The notes under the pieces are model-generated. The model worked only from the letters and a program-made list of their open reading frames with translations. It was not told the DNA's origin and made no database searches. 10,945 nt of DNA from JBBDWZ01 sp050732575. GTDB lineage: Bacteria; Gemmatimonadota; Gemmatimonadetes; Longimicrobiales; RSA9. Position 1 is the stretch's first letter, and every line of letters starts with the position of its first letter. Positions 1 through 7,420 of the stretch are shown one piece after another. Made by a program: the position numbers and the translations under genes. The stretch spans positions 1-10,945 of the forward strand of contig JBOHRF010000158.1 in NCBI GenBank assembly GCA_050732575.1. Direction: 5' to 3'.

Positions 1-1264
1 ACATGTAATAGGGTGCACGTACCGTATCTGCGGCGATAGCCTGTAGGGCCGCGGCCGCCACGCGCGCATCAACATCAGAAGTCGCACGGTGCAGATCCTC
101 GCGCACGATGTCATTGCGGGTGGCCGCCAACACGCGCACAGCGTAGAGACGGCTGAGCCAGGCGGGCGCCTGCAGCCATTCCCGGGCCAACGTGATGGCC
201 GTGTTTGGCTGCGCGCGCAACAAGCTGTTGAGCGCGGCATTGCGCACCGCAATGTTTCGGTTTGCGTCGGCGACTAGAGCGCGCAGGTCGTAGGCAGCCA
301 GAGGAAAATCGCCCAGTACTTCGGCTGCGGCCAGCGTCACATTACCATCTGCATCACGCAGCAGAGCAGCTAACCCGGGCACGTGCGCGGGATCACGAAA
401 CGAGGCCAACGAGCGCGCGGCATTGATGCGCACGTGCGGATGGGTGTCACTCAACGCGCGCATCAACTCGGCTGCAGCTTGCGCACGACGGCCCGCGGAA
501 TCCACCGGGGCGACCCGCAAACCACGCGCGGCCAGGGCACGCACCAGGGGCGCCTGGTCATTCAGCAAGCGTTCGAGATGCGTGACCGAGCGCGGATCGG
601 GAAGACCGCGCGTGAGGGCGTAGACAGCGCGCCAGCGCGTCTCCAGTGCGCTATCAGCCGTGTGGGGCAGGACCAGGTCGAGCGTAGTGGGCCGGCGCGC
701 AAAACGCACCGCGGCCAGCAACGCCTCCCGCAGAACGTTCGTGGACGCACCTTCGCTGGCCAGCACGGACTCCAGCGCGGCAAAACCCACGGGCGCTGCC
801 AGTCGGCCCAGTGCCGCCATGGCTTCTGCACCATCGCTGCCGCGCGAGCTTTGCGCCGTATTCACGAGCGCCTGCACGACGACCGCTGAGCTGTCGCCCA
901 GTTCACCCAGAGCAAACGCTGCGTCCGCGCGTACTGCTGAATCGGTATCTACGAGCAGGCGCAGCAGCATGGGCGCGGCACTTCGTTGACCAATGCGGCC
1001 CGCGCCCTTTGCAGCGTTGCGCCGCACCAGCGCGCTGGACGCGCGTGACCAGCTTTCGAAGCGAACGCGATCGAACTCGCGTCGATCTTCCAGACGAAGA
1101 ACCTCGCCCATCGTGTCCAGTTCGGCCGGCGTGACCACAACCGGCTCGGGCGGTGGTGGTGGAACCGGCGGCAGCGGCGGTGGTGGGGGAGCCGGCCGGG
1201 CGCAAGCGCCGAGCACGAACAGCAGCACGGTAACGCAGGGGCTACGAAGTACTGACAATCGCAT
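1..1264 (-). CDS. HEAT-repeat lipoprotein (partial, C-terminus off the left edge)
   Basis: This frame stays open from the ATG at 1264 to the window edge (421 codons, no stop). The N-terminus is a lipoprotein signal: MRLSVLR, a hydrophobic stretch to about residue 18, then the lipobox LGAC with Cys21 as the lipidated residue. A proline-rich linker follows (residues 24-41). From about residue 75 onward there are helical repeats with the HEAT/PBS-lyase pattern (D-x-x-x-x-V-R-x-x-A-A-x-x-L), clearest at 104-124, 233-250, 271-289, 301-320, 331-349 and 396-410. HEAT repeats form protein-binding solenoids, so a membrane-anchored scaffold role in the periplasm is likely; the partner is unknown. It is the last visible gene of the deoC operon and overlaps the thioesterase end by 23 nt, with no clear SD of its own. 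Some bacterial HEAT lipoproteins carry a C-terminal peptidyl-prolyl isomerase domain; whether this one does lies outside the window. The CDS and repeats are directly visible; the function is inferred. Confidence 0.88.
   Translation of the reverse strand, partial: MRLSVLRSPCVTVLLFVLGACARPAPPPPPLPPVPPPPPEPVVVTPAELDTMGEVLRLEDRREFDRVRFESWSRASSALVRRNAAKGAGRIGQRSAAPMLLRLLVDTDSAVRADAAFALGELGDSSAVVVQALVNTAQSSRGSDGAEAMAALGRLAAPVGFAALESVLASEGASTNVLREALLAAVRFARRPTTLDLVLPHTADSALETRWRAVYALTRGLPDPRSVTHLERLLNDQAPLVRALAARGLRVAPVDSAGRRAQAAAELMRALSDTHPHVRINAARSLASFRDPAHVPGLAALLRDADGNVTLAAAEVLGDFPLAAYDLRALVADANRNIAVRNAALNSLLRAQPNTAITLAREWLQAPAWLSRLYAVRVLAATRNDIVREDLHRATSDVDARVAAAALQAIAADTVRAPYYM
1142..1195 (-). 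repeat. Low-complexity proline-coding tract
   Basis: On the minus strand this is a run of CCN codons giving about 15 prolines in 18 residues, straight after the lipidated cysteine of the HEAT lipoprotein (residues 24-41). It reads as GGTGG/GGCGG repeats on the plus strand. Such linkers commonly hold a lipoprotein domain away from the membrane. The simple repeat could vary in length by slippage, although a loss or gain of whole codons would stay in frame. Confidence 0.75.
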
Positions 1265-1712
1265 CACGGAAACGAGCCAGCAGATCGGGGGGAAGAGTGC
1301 GCGGTGCGCCCGCGCGGTCCAGTGCCACCAGGCGCGTCATGGCGCTGGCCAGCCGCTGCTCGGGGCCAGGATCGAGGCGCGTAATCTGATACGAGAAAGT
1401 AACAGACCGGGACTGCACCCGTTTCACCGTACAGGACACAGCCACCACATCATCGTAGCGACCGGGCGCGGAGTATCGAATCTCGACTTCAGTCACGGCC
1501 AACAACCAACCGGCTTTCTCCAGATCGGCGTAAGCGAATCCAAGTGCGCGCAGGAAATCGGTGCGGGCAATCTCACACCATACGAGATAGGCCGGGTGAT
1601 AGACAAACCCCATCTGATCGGTTTCGGAGTAACGCACGCGCAACGTGGACACAATGGCGGATGTATCGACTGCGGCGCTATCCAGGTCTGCGGCCGGCGG
1701 CAGCTGAGTCAT
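1242..1712 (-). CDS. Acyl-CoA thioesterase, 4HBT hot-dog fold (YbgC/FadM-like)
   Basis: A 156-residue protein, the usual length for the single hot-dog-fold 4HBT family. The motif VRYSETDQMGFVYHPAYLVW (residues 26-45) matches the family's substrate-binding stretch. Asp32 sits at the position of the catalytic aspartate, followed by the conserved His39 and Glu47. These enzymes hydrolyse acyl-CoA (or acyl-ACP) to free acid and CoA in the cytoplasm; substrate chain length cannot be read from the sequence. I chose the ATG at 1712 because it overlaps the stop of the upstream dehydrogenase as ATGA and the protein from there fits the family. The frame stays open to 1892, but those 60 extra residues are low-complexity and lie inside the dehydrogenase gene. 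Its place behind deoC and an aldehyde dehydrogenase suggests carboxylate or CoA-ester clean-up, which is an inference. Confidence 0.9.
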   Translation of the reverse strand: MTQLPPAADLDSAAVDTSAIVSTLRVRYSETDQMGFVYHPAYLVWCEIARTDFLRALGFAYADLEKAGWLLAVTEVEIRYSAPGRYDDVVAVSCTVKRVQSRSVTFSYQITRLDPGPEQRLASAMTRLVALDRAGAPRTLPPDLLARFRDAIVSTS

Positions 1713-4111
1713 TCGCCGTAGGGGATCCAGATGTTCTTGATCTGCGTGGCATGACGCAGGAATTCTGCGCCTGCTCCCTGAACCGGATCGAACCAGTCCC
1801 GTGCGCGACCGTGACTTACCCAGGTGCGCTTCATGTTGCCGGCAGAAAGGCGTTCCACCAGCGCGCTGCCGTCGTCCTCGGCAAAATACCAAACGCCATC
1901 CACATCATCGTGAGCAGCCAGTGGTTCAACCAGTTCAGTACGCAGGCCGGTGATGATATTGATGACTCCGGCAGGCAGATCGGACGTATCGAACACCTGG
2001 TAGAGATCGGTGGCCAACAGCGGGTAGGACTCGGACGGCAAGGCGATCACGCAGTTGCCCAGCGCAACGGCCGGCAGCACACTGGAAAGAAAACCAAGCA
2101 GGGGCGCGTGCTCCGGACAGACAACACCGAGTACGCCCAGCGGCTCGGGCATGGCCAGGGTGACGTTGCGTAACGGCGTGTGATGCACCGCGCCATCCCA
2201 TTTGTCGGCCCAGGCGGCGTAGGTGAACAATCGATCGATCGAGGCCTGAACCTCCTGTTGCGCGGCTCGTCCGTTCGCGCCGGTCAGCGCGGCAATGCGA
2301 TGGGCGAACTCATTGCTGCGCTCAGCCAGGTTCTCTGCAATGTAGTACAGTATCTGCGCGCGATTGTAGGCTGTGTTGCGCGCCCAGCCGGACGCTTGAT
2401 GCGCCGCTTCTACGGCGTTGCGCACGTCCTTTCGGTTTCCACGCGCCACTTCGCCAAGCGGTGCGCCGTCCGCGCCCATGACCGGCAGGCTGTAACCCTG
2501 ATCGGGTCGGGTCTGATGGCCGCCGATATACAGTTTGGTCGTGCGATCGATAGGCGGCAGGTGCTCGGTCTTGCCGGGCTTTGCGGGATGCGCGCCTGGG
2601 CGTTGGCGAAGGGCGGCGCCGCTCGCTCTGCGCGCGTTCTTTTCCCATTCGGGTGTGAGATACTCCCACAAGCCTTCCCGGCCGCCTTCGCGGCCAAACC
2701 CGCTTTCGCGATAGCCGCCAAACCCCGAGGCTGCATCGAAGACATTGGTGCAATTGATCCAGACCGTTCCAGCCTTCACACGGGGCGCAATGTCGAGAGC
2801 CAGGTTGATGTTTTCGCTCCAGATGCTCGCGGCCAGGCCGAAGCGTGTGTTGTTGGCCAGTTCCACGGCTTCATTTGGTGTGCGGAAGGTCATCATGACC
2901 ACCACGGGTCCGAAAATCTCGACCTGGGCAATGGTCGCTGCGGGCGCTACGTCCGTGAATAAGGTGGGCGGAAAGAAGTAACCCTCCTTGGGGCAGCTCC
3001 AGGACGGTTGCCACATCTGCGCGCCCTCGGCCTGACCCTGATGCACCAGCTGCTGGATCTTCTCGAGCTGAACGGGGGCAATGATGGCGCCCATGTCGAC
3101 GCCTTTGTCCAGGGGGTCGCCCAGGCGCAGCGTTTCCATGCGGGCACGGAGCTTTCGTTGCAGCGCGTCGGCAATGCCTTCCTGCGCCAAAATGCGCGAG
3201 CCTGCACAACAAACCTGACCCTGATTGAACCAGATGGCATCGACTACGCCTTCCACTACGCTATCGAGATCCGCGTCCTCGAAAACGATGAAGGGAGACT
3301 TGCCTCCTAATTCGAGGGAGATTTTCTTGCCTGTGCCTGCCGTGGCCGTGCGGATGATGCGACCGACTTCCGTGGATCCGGTAAACGCGATCTTGTCGAC
3401 ATCGGAATGTTTGACCAACGCTTCGCCGGTTCGCCCATCTCCGGTCACGATGTTGACCACACCGGGCGGCAGCGCGCAGTCACGACAGATTTCGGCAAAC
3501 AGCAGGGCGGTGAGCGAGGTGAACTCCGCGGGTTTGAGCACAACCGTGCAGCCGGTGGCCAGGGCGGGCGCAATCTTCCAGGCCAGCATGAGCAATGGGA
3601 AATTCCACGGGATGATCTGCCCGACCACACCGGTAGCCTGGTAATCCGGGAATTCCGATTTCAGCAGCTGTGCCCAGCCCGCGTGATGGTAGAAGTGCCG
3701 CGCCACGAGCGGGATGTCGATGTCGCGCGACTCGCGAATGGGTTTGCCGTTGTCCAGTGACTCCAGCACGGCAAAGAGGCGCGCGTGCTTCTGCACCTGG
3801 CGCGCCAGTGCGTAGAGATAACGCGCGCGACCGTGACCGCCCAGATCGCGCCAGTCAGGAAACGCTTTGCGCGCTGCCTTGACCGCAAGATCGACATCGT
3901 GAGCGCTGGCCTGCGCAATTCCGGCCAGGGGTAGGGCCGTGGCCGGGTTCACCGTGTCGAAATACTCGCGTTCCTGTGGCGGCAACCACTCATTGGCAAT
4001 GAACAAGTCAAAGCGCCGGCCGTGTTCCTCCAGCCAGGCGATGGCCGGGGCGGCACTTTCCGGGGCGGGCCCGTACTCGAGCGTCTCGAAGACTTGCGCG
4101 ACTTTGCTCAT
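1709..4111 (-). CDS. ALDH16-type two-domain aldehyde dehydrogenase
   Basis: An 800-residue protein, far longer than the roughly 480-500 residues of an ordinary aldehyde dehydrogenase. Residues 35-485 form a complete NAD(P)-dependent ALDH. PWNFP contains Asn170, VLKPAE contains Lys193 (cofactor), and FTGSTEVG (243-250) is the nucleotide loop. LELGGKS supplies the general base Glu267, GQVCCAGSR the nucleophile Cys301, and EIFGP Glu398. After a basic, proline-containing linker (about 490-520), residues 521-800 form a second, degenerate ALDH-like unit. There the asparagine position is His668, the lysine position is Leu691, and neither the LELGG nor the cysteine loop is recognisable. This layout is that of the ALDH16 family, whose bacterial members keep the first active site. 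It starts 4 nt after the deoC stop, so it probably oxidises the acetaldehyde made by DeoC to acetate. The family call is firm; the substrate is inferred from context. Confidence 0.93.
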   Translation of the reverse strand: MSKVAQVFETLEYGPAPESAAPAIAWLEEHGRRFDLFIANEWLPPQEREYFDTVNPATALPLAGIAQASAHDVDLAVKAARKAFPDWRDLGGHGRARYLYALARQVQKHARLFAVLESLDNGKPIRESRDIDIPLVARHFYHHAGWAQLLKSEFPDYQATGVVGQIIPWNFPLLMLAWKIAPALATGCTVVLKPAEFTSLTALLFAEICRDCALPPGVVNIVTGDGRTGEALVKHSDVDKIAFTGSTEVGRIIRTATAGTGKKISLELGGKSPFIVFEDADLDSVVEGVVDAIWFNQGQVCCAGSRILAQEGIADALQRKLRARMETLRLGDPLDKGVDMGAIIAPVQLEKIQQLVHQGQAEGAQMWQPSWSCPKEGYFFPPTLFTDVAPAATIAQVEIFGPVVVMMTFRTPNEAVELANNTRFGLAASIWSENINLALDIAPRVKAGTVWINCTNVFDAASGFGGYRESGFGREGGREGLWEYLTPEWEKNARRASGAALRQRPGAHPAKPGKTEHLPPIDRTTKLYIGGHQTRPDQGYSLPVMGADGAPLGEVARGNRKDVRNAVEAAHQASGWARNTAYNRAQILYYIAENLAERSNEFAHRIAALTGANGRAAQQEVQASIDRLFTYAAWADKWDGAVHHTPLRNVTLAMPEPLGVLGVVCPEHAPLLGFLSSVLPAVALGNCVIALPSESYPLLATDLYQVFDTSDLPAGVINIITGLRTELVEPLAAHDDVDGVWYFAEDDGSALVERLSAGNMKRTWVSHGRARDWFDPVQGAGAEFLRHATQIKNIWIPYGE

Positions 4112-4115
4112 CCGA

Positions 4116-5120
4116 TCAGGCCATGGGGTGACGGTGAAACGCCGAGTAGCGGCCGGTCACAAAATGCTCGAGCTGGCGCTCGATGTCCGCGACCAGGGCG
4201 CTGGCACCCAGACGAAACCAGCGCGGCGTCAACCAAGTGATGCCGAGTTCTTCGCGCATGAGCAACAGCCAATCGAGGGATTGCTTGGCGGTACGAACGC
4301 CGCCTGCTGGCTTGAAGCCTACTTTGTGGCCCGTGCGCTCGTGATACGCGCGGATCATTCGGGTCATGACGAGACTCACGGGCAGAGTAGCGTTGATGGG
4401 TTCCTTGCCGGTGGAAGTCTTGATGAAATCCGCGCCCGCCATCATACAAACCAGGCTGGCCCTGGCCACGTTGCGCAGGGTAGCCAGGTCACCCGTGGCC
4501 AGTATCGTTTTGATGTGCGCCGAGCCGCACGCTTCGCGGAACTGGCGCACTTCATCGTAAAGGGCGTCCCAGTTGCCGGTCAGCACATGCGCGCGCGTGA
4601 TGACCACGTCGATTTCGCGCGCGCCTTCGCCGACCGAAGAACGGATCTCGCCCAGCCGTTGCTGCATGGGACTGAGTCCGGCGGGAAATCCGGTGGACAC
4701 CGCGGCCACGGGAATGTTGGTCCCGCTGAGCGCTTCGACTGCATGATGCACCAGCGCGTGATAAACGCAGACGGCGCCCACCGTCAGGTTGTGCTGAGCC
4801 ATGCCCAACGCGTCAAGCAGATCCTGACGCACAGGCTGGCGCGCCTTGGCGCATAGGCGACGCACGTTGCCGGGCGTATCGTCGCCCTGCAGCGTGGTCA
4901 GATCGACATACGTAAGAGCGCGCAGTAGCCAGGCCGCCTGCCAGTCTTTCTTGACGGTTCGGCGCGTGGGGATAGTGGCTGCCCGCCGCTCCACTGCGCT
5001 GCGATTGATGCGCACATCACGCACCCAGTCCAGCTCGAGTGGGCTGCCCGGGTTGCGTTCTTCTGCCTGCGCCGAGCGTTGTGTTGTCGTGGACGCTCGT
5101 TCGCGTTCTACCGTGGCCAT
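4116..5120 (-). CDS. deoC: Deoxyribose-phosphate aldolase
   Basis: A 334-residue class I aldolase that splits 2-deoxy-D-ribose 5-phosphate into acetaldehyde and glyceraldehyde 3-phosphate, the last step of deoxynucleoside breakdown in the cytoplasm. GADFIKTSTGKEP (residues 229-241) holds the Schiff-base lysine, Lys234. VGFKPAGGVRT (267-277) holds the second conserved lysine, Lys270, and EIDVVI holds the catalytic aspartate, Asp171. At 334 residues it belongs to the long DeoC type, like the animal enzyme, rather than the roughly 220-260-residue short type. The first 60 residues are a polar, charged extension without a recognisable domain. The ATG at 5120 has AGGAG 8 nt upstream and a promoter candidate just beyond. 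It is the first gene of a four-gene operon and lies 4 nt ahead of the ALDH16-type gene. No deoxynucleoside phosphorylase or deoxyribose transporter is in the window. Confidence 0.96.
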   Translation of the reverse strand: MATVERERASTTTQRSAQAEERNPGSPLELDWVRDVRINRSAVERRAATIPTRRTVKKDWQAAWLLRALTYVDLTTLQGDDTPGNVRRLCAKARQPVRQDLLDALGMAQHNLTVGAVCVYHALVHHAVEALSGTNIPVAAVSTGFPAGLSPMQQRLGEIRSSVGEGAREIDVVITRAHVLTGNWDALYDEVRQFREACGSAHIKTILATGDLATLRNVARASLVCMMAGADFIKTSTGKEPINATLPVSLVMTRMIRAYHERTGHKVGFKPAGGVRTAKQSLDWLLLMREELGITWLTPRWFRLGASALVADIERQLEHFVTGRYSAFHRHPMA

Positions 5121-5128
5121 GGCGCTTG

Positions 5129-5179
5129 CTCCTGGTACCGCGCTTTCAAAAACATACGACGCGGCTGCCGACCGGCCAA
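5129..5179 (-). promoter_or_regulatory. Candidate deoC operon promoter and Shine-Dalgarno
   Basis: Read on the minus strand, a -35-like TTGGCC (5179-5174) is followed after exactly 17 nt by a -10-like TATGTT (5156-5151). The implied start of transcription is near 5144, leaving a leader of about 24 nt. That leader contains AGGAG (5133-5129), 8 nt before the deoC ATG. Each box matches the sigma-70 consensus at four of six positions, so the call rests on the combination of spacing, position and SD. No operator-like palindrome is obvious here. Confidence 0.5.
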
Positions 5180-5227
5180 CCGACCTCGCCTGTCGCCCTT
5201 ACCTGCTGCCGCCTACCTTGCTGCGCC

Positions 5228-5959
5228 ATGGCGAAGCCTGACTACATCGCGTCCGATGCGCATTTGGGCGCCGTGCCCGATGTGCGTGAGCGGGCATTCC
5301 TGCAATTCTTGAATCATGCGGGTGCCAATGCCGGCACACTCCTCATCAACGGTGACCTCTTCGATTTTTGGTTCGAGTACGGCGCCGTCATTCCAGGCAA
5401 GCACTTTCGCGTGCTGGCCGCGCTCGCCGCACTGGTGGACGCGGGCATCCAGGTCACACTCATGGGCGGCAACCATGACGCCTGGGGCGGCCGCTTTCTG
5501 CGCGAGGAGGTGGGCGTTGCATTCCATACGGGCATTCTACGCACCAGTCTGGCTGGCAAACCTGCGCTGGTGGCGCACGGCGATGGTCTGGGTAAGGGAG
5601 ACCTGCGCTATCGGGCGCTCAAGAGTGTGGTGCGCAACCGGGCTGTGATCGGACTGTTCCGTGCCATCCATCCGGAAATCGGACTGCGCATAGCGACTGC
5701 ACTATCCCGGACCGAGACGCGCCAAGACGATGCGGTGCTGCGGGGACGCGCCCATTTCCTCGAGCATTGGGGCAAATCGCGTCTGGATGAGGATCCCTCA
5801 TTGCACTGGGTAGTCTGTGGGCACGCCCATTTGCCGGCCTGTGTGCCGCTGGGAAACGGAAGGTTTTATCTGAATGCCGGTGACTGGATTCGCCACAACA
5901 GTTATATCGTGATATCGCCGCAGGGAGAGCCGGCCCTGCATTACTGGCCGCAGGATTAA
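5228..5959 (+). CDS. lpxH: UDP-2,3-diacylglucosamine diphosphatase, LpxH-like metallophosphatase
   Basis: A 243-residue calcineurin-type phosphoesterase, close to the 240 residues of E. coli LpxH. All metal-binding motifs are in order: SDAHLG (Asp10, His12), NGDLFDFWFE (Asp43), GGNHDAW (Asn82, His83), AHGDG (His117) and CGHAHLP (His199, His201). NGDLFDFW and the closing GRFYLNAGDW are typical of the LpxH branch. LpxH removes UMP from UDP-2,3-diacylglucosamine to give lipid X, the fourth step of lipid A synthesis, at the inner face of the cytoplasmic membrane. The frame is open upstream into deoC, but ATG 5228 is the first start that puts the metal motif at the usual distance from the N-terminus. 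No clear SD or promoter is visible. No other lpx gene is present, so a different phosphoesterase substrate remains possible. Confidence 0.87.
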   Translation: MAKPDYIASDAHLGAVPDVRERAFLQFLNHAGANAGTLLINGDLFDFWFEYGAVIPGKHFRVLAALAALVDAGIQVTLMGGNHDAWGGRFLREEVGVAFHTGILRTSLAGKPALVAHGDGLGKGDLRYRALKSVVRNRAVIGLFRAIHPEIGLRIATALSRTETRQDDAVLRGRAHFLEHWGKSRLDEDPSLHWVVCGHAHLPACVPLGNGRFYLNAGDWIRHNSYIVISPQGEPALHYWPQD

Positions 5960-5961
5960 CG

Positions 5962-5978
5962 AGCCGCATTGCGCGGCT
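5962..5978. terminator. Small hairpin between convergent lpxH and murI
   Basis: AGCCGC (5962-5967), a five-base loop ATTGC, and GCGGCT (5973-5978) form a perfect 6-bp stem in the 28-nt gap between two converging stop codons. No T-run follows on either strand, so it is at best a weak or factor-assisted bidirectional terminator. The position is the main support. Confidence 0.4.
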
Positions 5979-5987
5979 GTGCTGCGT

Positions 5988-6809
5988 TCACGCCGCCCGA
6001 TCGAAGCCTTCCACATCGACATGTTCCACATCGCGCACGACCTCACCCAGGAAACGCCGACCCACCTCTCGGAAACGGAGGGGCGAGTCGCTGGCCAGGA
6101 AGTGCAGCGCGCCCGGCTGATCGCGTTGCGAAAGCTGGTCGGCTTCGGTCAACAGTTGCGCGACTTCGCGCGCCGTTTCGGCCGCCGAGTCGACCAGCGT
6201 CACGGACGGTCCAAGGGTTTCGGATATGACATCGCGCAGCAGTGGGTAGTGCGTACAGCCAAGAATCAACACGTCAACGTCCACGTCCCGCAACGGATGC
6301 AGATACTCTTGCGCAGCCAGCCGAGCGACCTGATGCGAACTCCAGCCTTCTTCGATAATGGGCACAAATAACGGGCAGGCCTGGGCGTAGACGCGCGCGT
6401 CCGGCAGCAACGCACGCACGGCATAATCATACGCACCCGAGCGAATGGTGCCGGCCGTACCAATCACGCCGACGCGCTGCGTCTGGGTTGCCTGAACGGC
6501 GGCCCGCGCGCCGGGTTGAATCACGCCGATCACGGGAATGCACAGCGAAGCGCGCAGCGCCTCGTACGCATGTGCGGTGGCTGTGTTGCAGGCAATCACC
6601 ATGAGCTTCACACCGCGCGATACCAGGTACGCTGCGGCTTCCCTGGAGTAGCGGCGCACCGTATCGGCAGACTTGGGCCCGTAGGGCACGCGCGCCGTAT
6701 CACCAAAGTAGATGATCGATTCGTGGGGCAGACCGCGCACCAACTCATGCACTACGGTCAGGCCGCCCACGCCTGAGTCGAACACACCGATCGGTGCATC
6801 GCGAGTCAT
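5988..6809 (-). CDS. murI: Glutamate racemase
   Basis: A 273-residue protein of normal family length. It makes D-glutamate from L-glutamate for the peptidoglycan stem peptide, in the cytoplasm and without cofactor. The N-terminal signature FDSGVGGLTV (residues 10-19, with Asp11 and Ser12) is intact. The two catalytic cysteines are Cys74 in ACNTATAHAYEA and Cys185 in GCTHYPLL. Other family landmarks are YFGDTARVPYG (34-44), GVIGTAGT (114-121) and IIEEGW (151-156). The ATG at 6809 overlaps the stop of the DUF5683-like gene as ATGA, so the two are probably translationally coupled. It is the last gene of the lipid kinase-DUF5683-murI operon and ends 28 nt from the lpxH stop on the opposite strand. 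As the only D-glutamate enzyme visible it is likely essential. Confidence 0.97.
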   Translation of the reverse strand: MTRDAPIGVFDSGVGGLTVVHELVRGLPHESIIYFGDTARVPYGPKSADTVRRYSREAAAYLVSRGVKLMVIACNTATAHAYEALRASLCIPVIGVIQPGARAAVQATQTQRVGVIGTAGTIRSGAYDYAVRALLPDARVYAQACPLFVPIIEEGWSSHQVARLAAQEYLHPLRDVDVDVLILGCTHYPLLRDVISETLGPSVTLVDSAAETAREVAQLLTEADQLSQRDQPGALHFLASDSPLRFREVGRRFLGEVVRDVEHVDVEGFDRAA

Positions 6810-7414
6810 GGGTGCGCGCGACCCAGGCGCAGACGCACCTGCAGGTCGGTGCCGCCGCCCACTCGGGGCCGGGCGTCAATAGAGGCTGGAAAATTGGCCA
6901 GATGCGCAGCCACAAACGCGTCCACTCCGCTGGCCAGCGTGAACACGATGACGTAGGTGACCCAATCCTGACGCTGATCCTTGCGTGATTCGATCAAGCT
7001 GCGGATCCGGCGCACACCGGGTACGCTGTCTACCGCGGCTGCAAATACAAGCGGATCGGCCAGGCGCAGGCTGTCGGCTGGATTCTCCCGCATCAATGTG
7101 CGCAGCGAATCCGCTGCCGCTTCGGTTCTGCGTCCCTCCATATCCCGAGCGTCCGCCAGGCGCGACATGGTTTTCAGCATCATGTACGTACTTGCGCTCT
7201 GCAGGGCAAAAAACGTCCCACCCCGCACATGGGCGCCCACGCTGGCCTGACCCCAACCCGGTATCAGCAACGAGCGATAGAATGCTTTGCCCGGTGAAAC
7301 ACGTGGCGTCGTATCCGCGGCCAGTACGGCATCCGCCGGCGTGCGTTGTTGCGCTTGCAACTGGCCCAACATGCTGGAGAGGAATCCCAATGTAACCAGT
7401 ATCGCCCGCGTCAC
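6806..7414 (-). CDS. DUF5683-like membrane protein, unknown function
   Basis: A 202-residue protein with a probable signal peptide or first membrane segment at residues 4-21, followed by AQQ. A short disordered linker leads to the motif SLLIPGWGQASVG (48-60) and the small-residue segment GGTFFALQSASTYMML (65-80). The middle (about 82-150) is charged and probably helical. A second hydrophobic segment ends in ASGVDAFVAAHL (161-172). The PGWGQ motif and the late DA(x)VxAHL motif are those of DUF5683, a family without an assigned role; the Pfam match is from memory. The protein probably sits in or faces the envelope. It starts at GTG 7414, with GAGG 5 nt upstream, 22 nt after the lipid kinase stop, and overlaps murI by 4 nt. 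The start lies inside a GC hairpin described separately. Co-transcription with a lipid kinase and murI suggests an envelope role. Confidence 0.82.
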   Translation of the reverse strand: MTRAILVTLGFLSSMLGQLQAQQRTPADAVLAADTTPRVSPGKAFYRSLLIPGWGQASVGAHVRGGTFFALQSASTYMMLKTMSRLADARDMEGRRTEAAADSLRTLMRENPADSLRLADPLVFAAAVDSVPGVRRIRSLIESRKDQRQDWVTYVIVFTLASGVDAFVAAHLANFPASIDARPRVGGGTDLQVRLRLGRAHP

Positions 7415-7420
7415 GCGGGC
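7404..7420 (-). promoter_or_regulatory. GC hairpin enclosing the GTG start of the DUF5683-like gene
   Basis: A perfect 7-bp all-GC stem with a three-base loop. The arms GCCCGCG and CGCGGGC pair, with the G of the GTG start codon (7414) as the last base of the 5' arm and its TG in the loop. The final G of the GAGG ribosome site (7423-7420) is also in the stem. In mRNA this would hide the start unless ribosomes finishing the lipid kinase gene, whose stop is 23 nt upstream, open it. It could also act as an attenuator of kinase transcripts, but no T-run follows. Confidence 0.5.

Noticed and set aside
383..889. A 168-codon plus-strand frame and other frames opposite the HEAT lipoprotein
   Set aside because: Arg/Gly/His-rich low-information products without an SD. 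The minus-strand HEAT frame has a signal peptide, lipobox and repeats.
1713..1892. A 60-residue N-terminal extension of the thioesterase
   Set aside because: The extra residues are Arg/Ser/Gly-rich and lie inside the dehydrogenase gene. The family domain starts just after the ATG at 1712, which shows a classic ATGA overlap.
1544..2962. Plus-strand frames of 209 and 260 codons opposite the dehydrogenase C-terminal domain
   Set aside because: Composition is arginine- and glycine-rich with no family pattern, whereas the minus strand reads continuously through a known two-domain enzyme.
3939..4856. A 305-codon plus-strand frame opposite deoC and the dehydrogenase N-terminus
   Set aside because: It covers the coding strand of two genes with intact active-site motifs. 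The translation has no recognisable domain and is a frame shadow.
5039..5227. Extension of the LpxH-like protein upstream to 5039
   Set aside because: It would overlap the deoC coding region and add cysteine- and arginine-rich residues ahead of a metal motif that must lie near the N-terminus.
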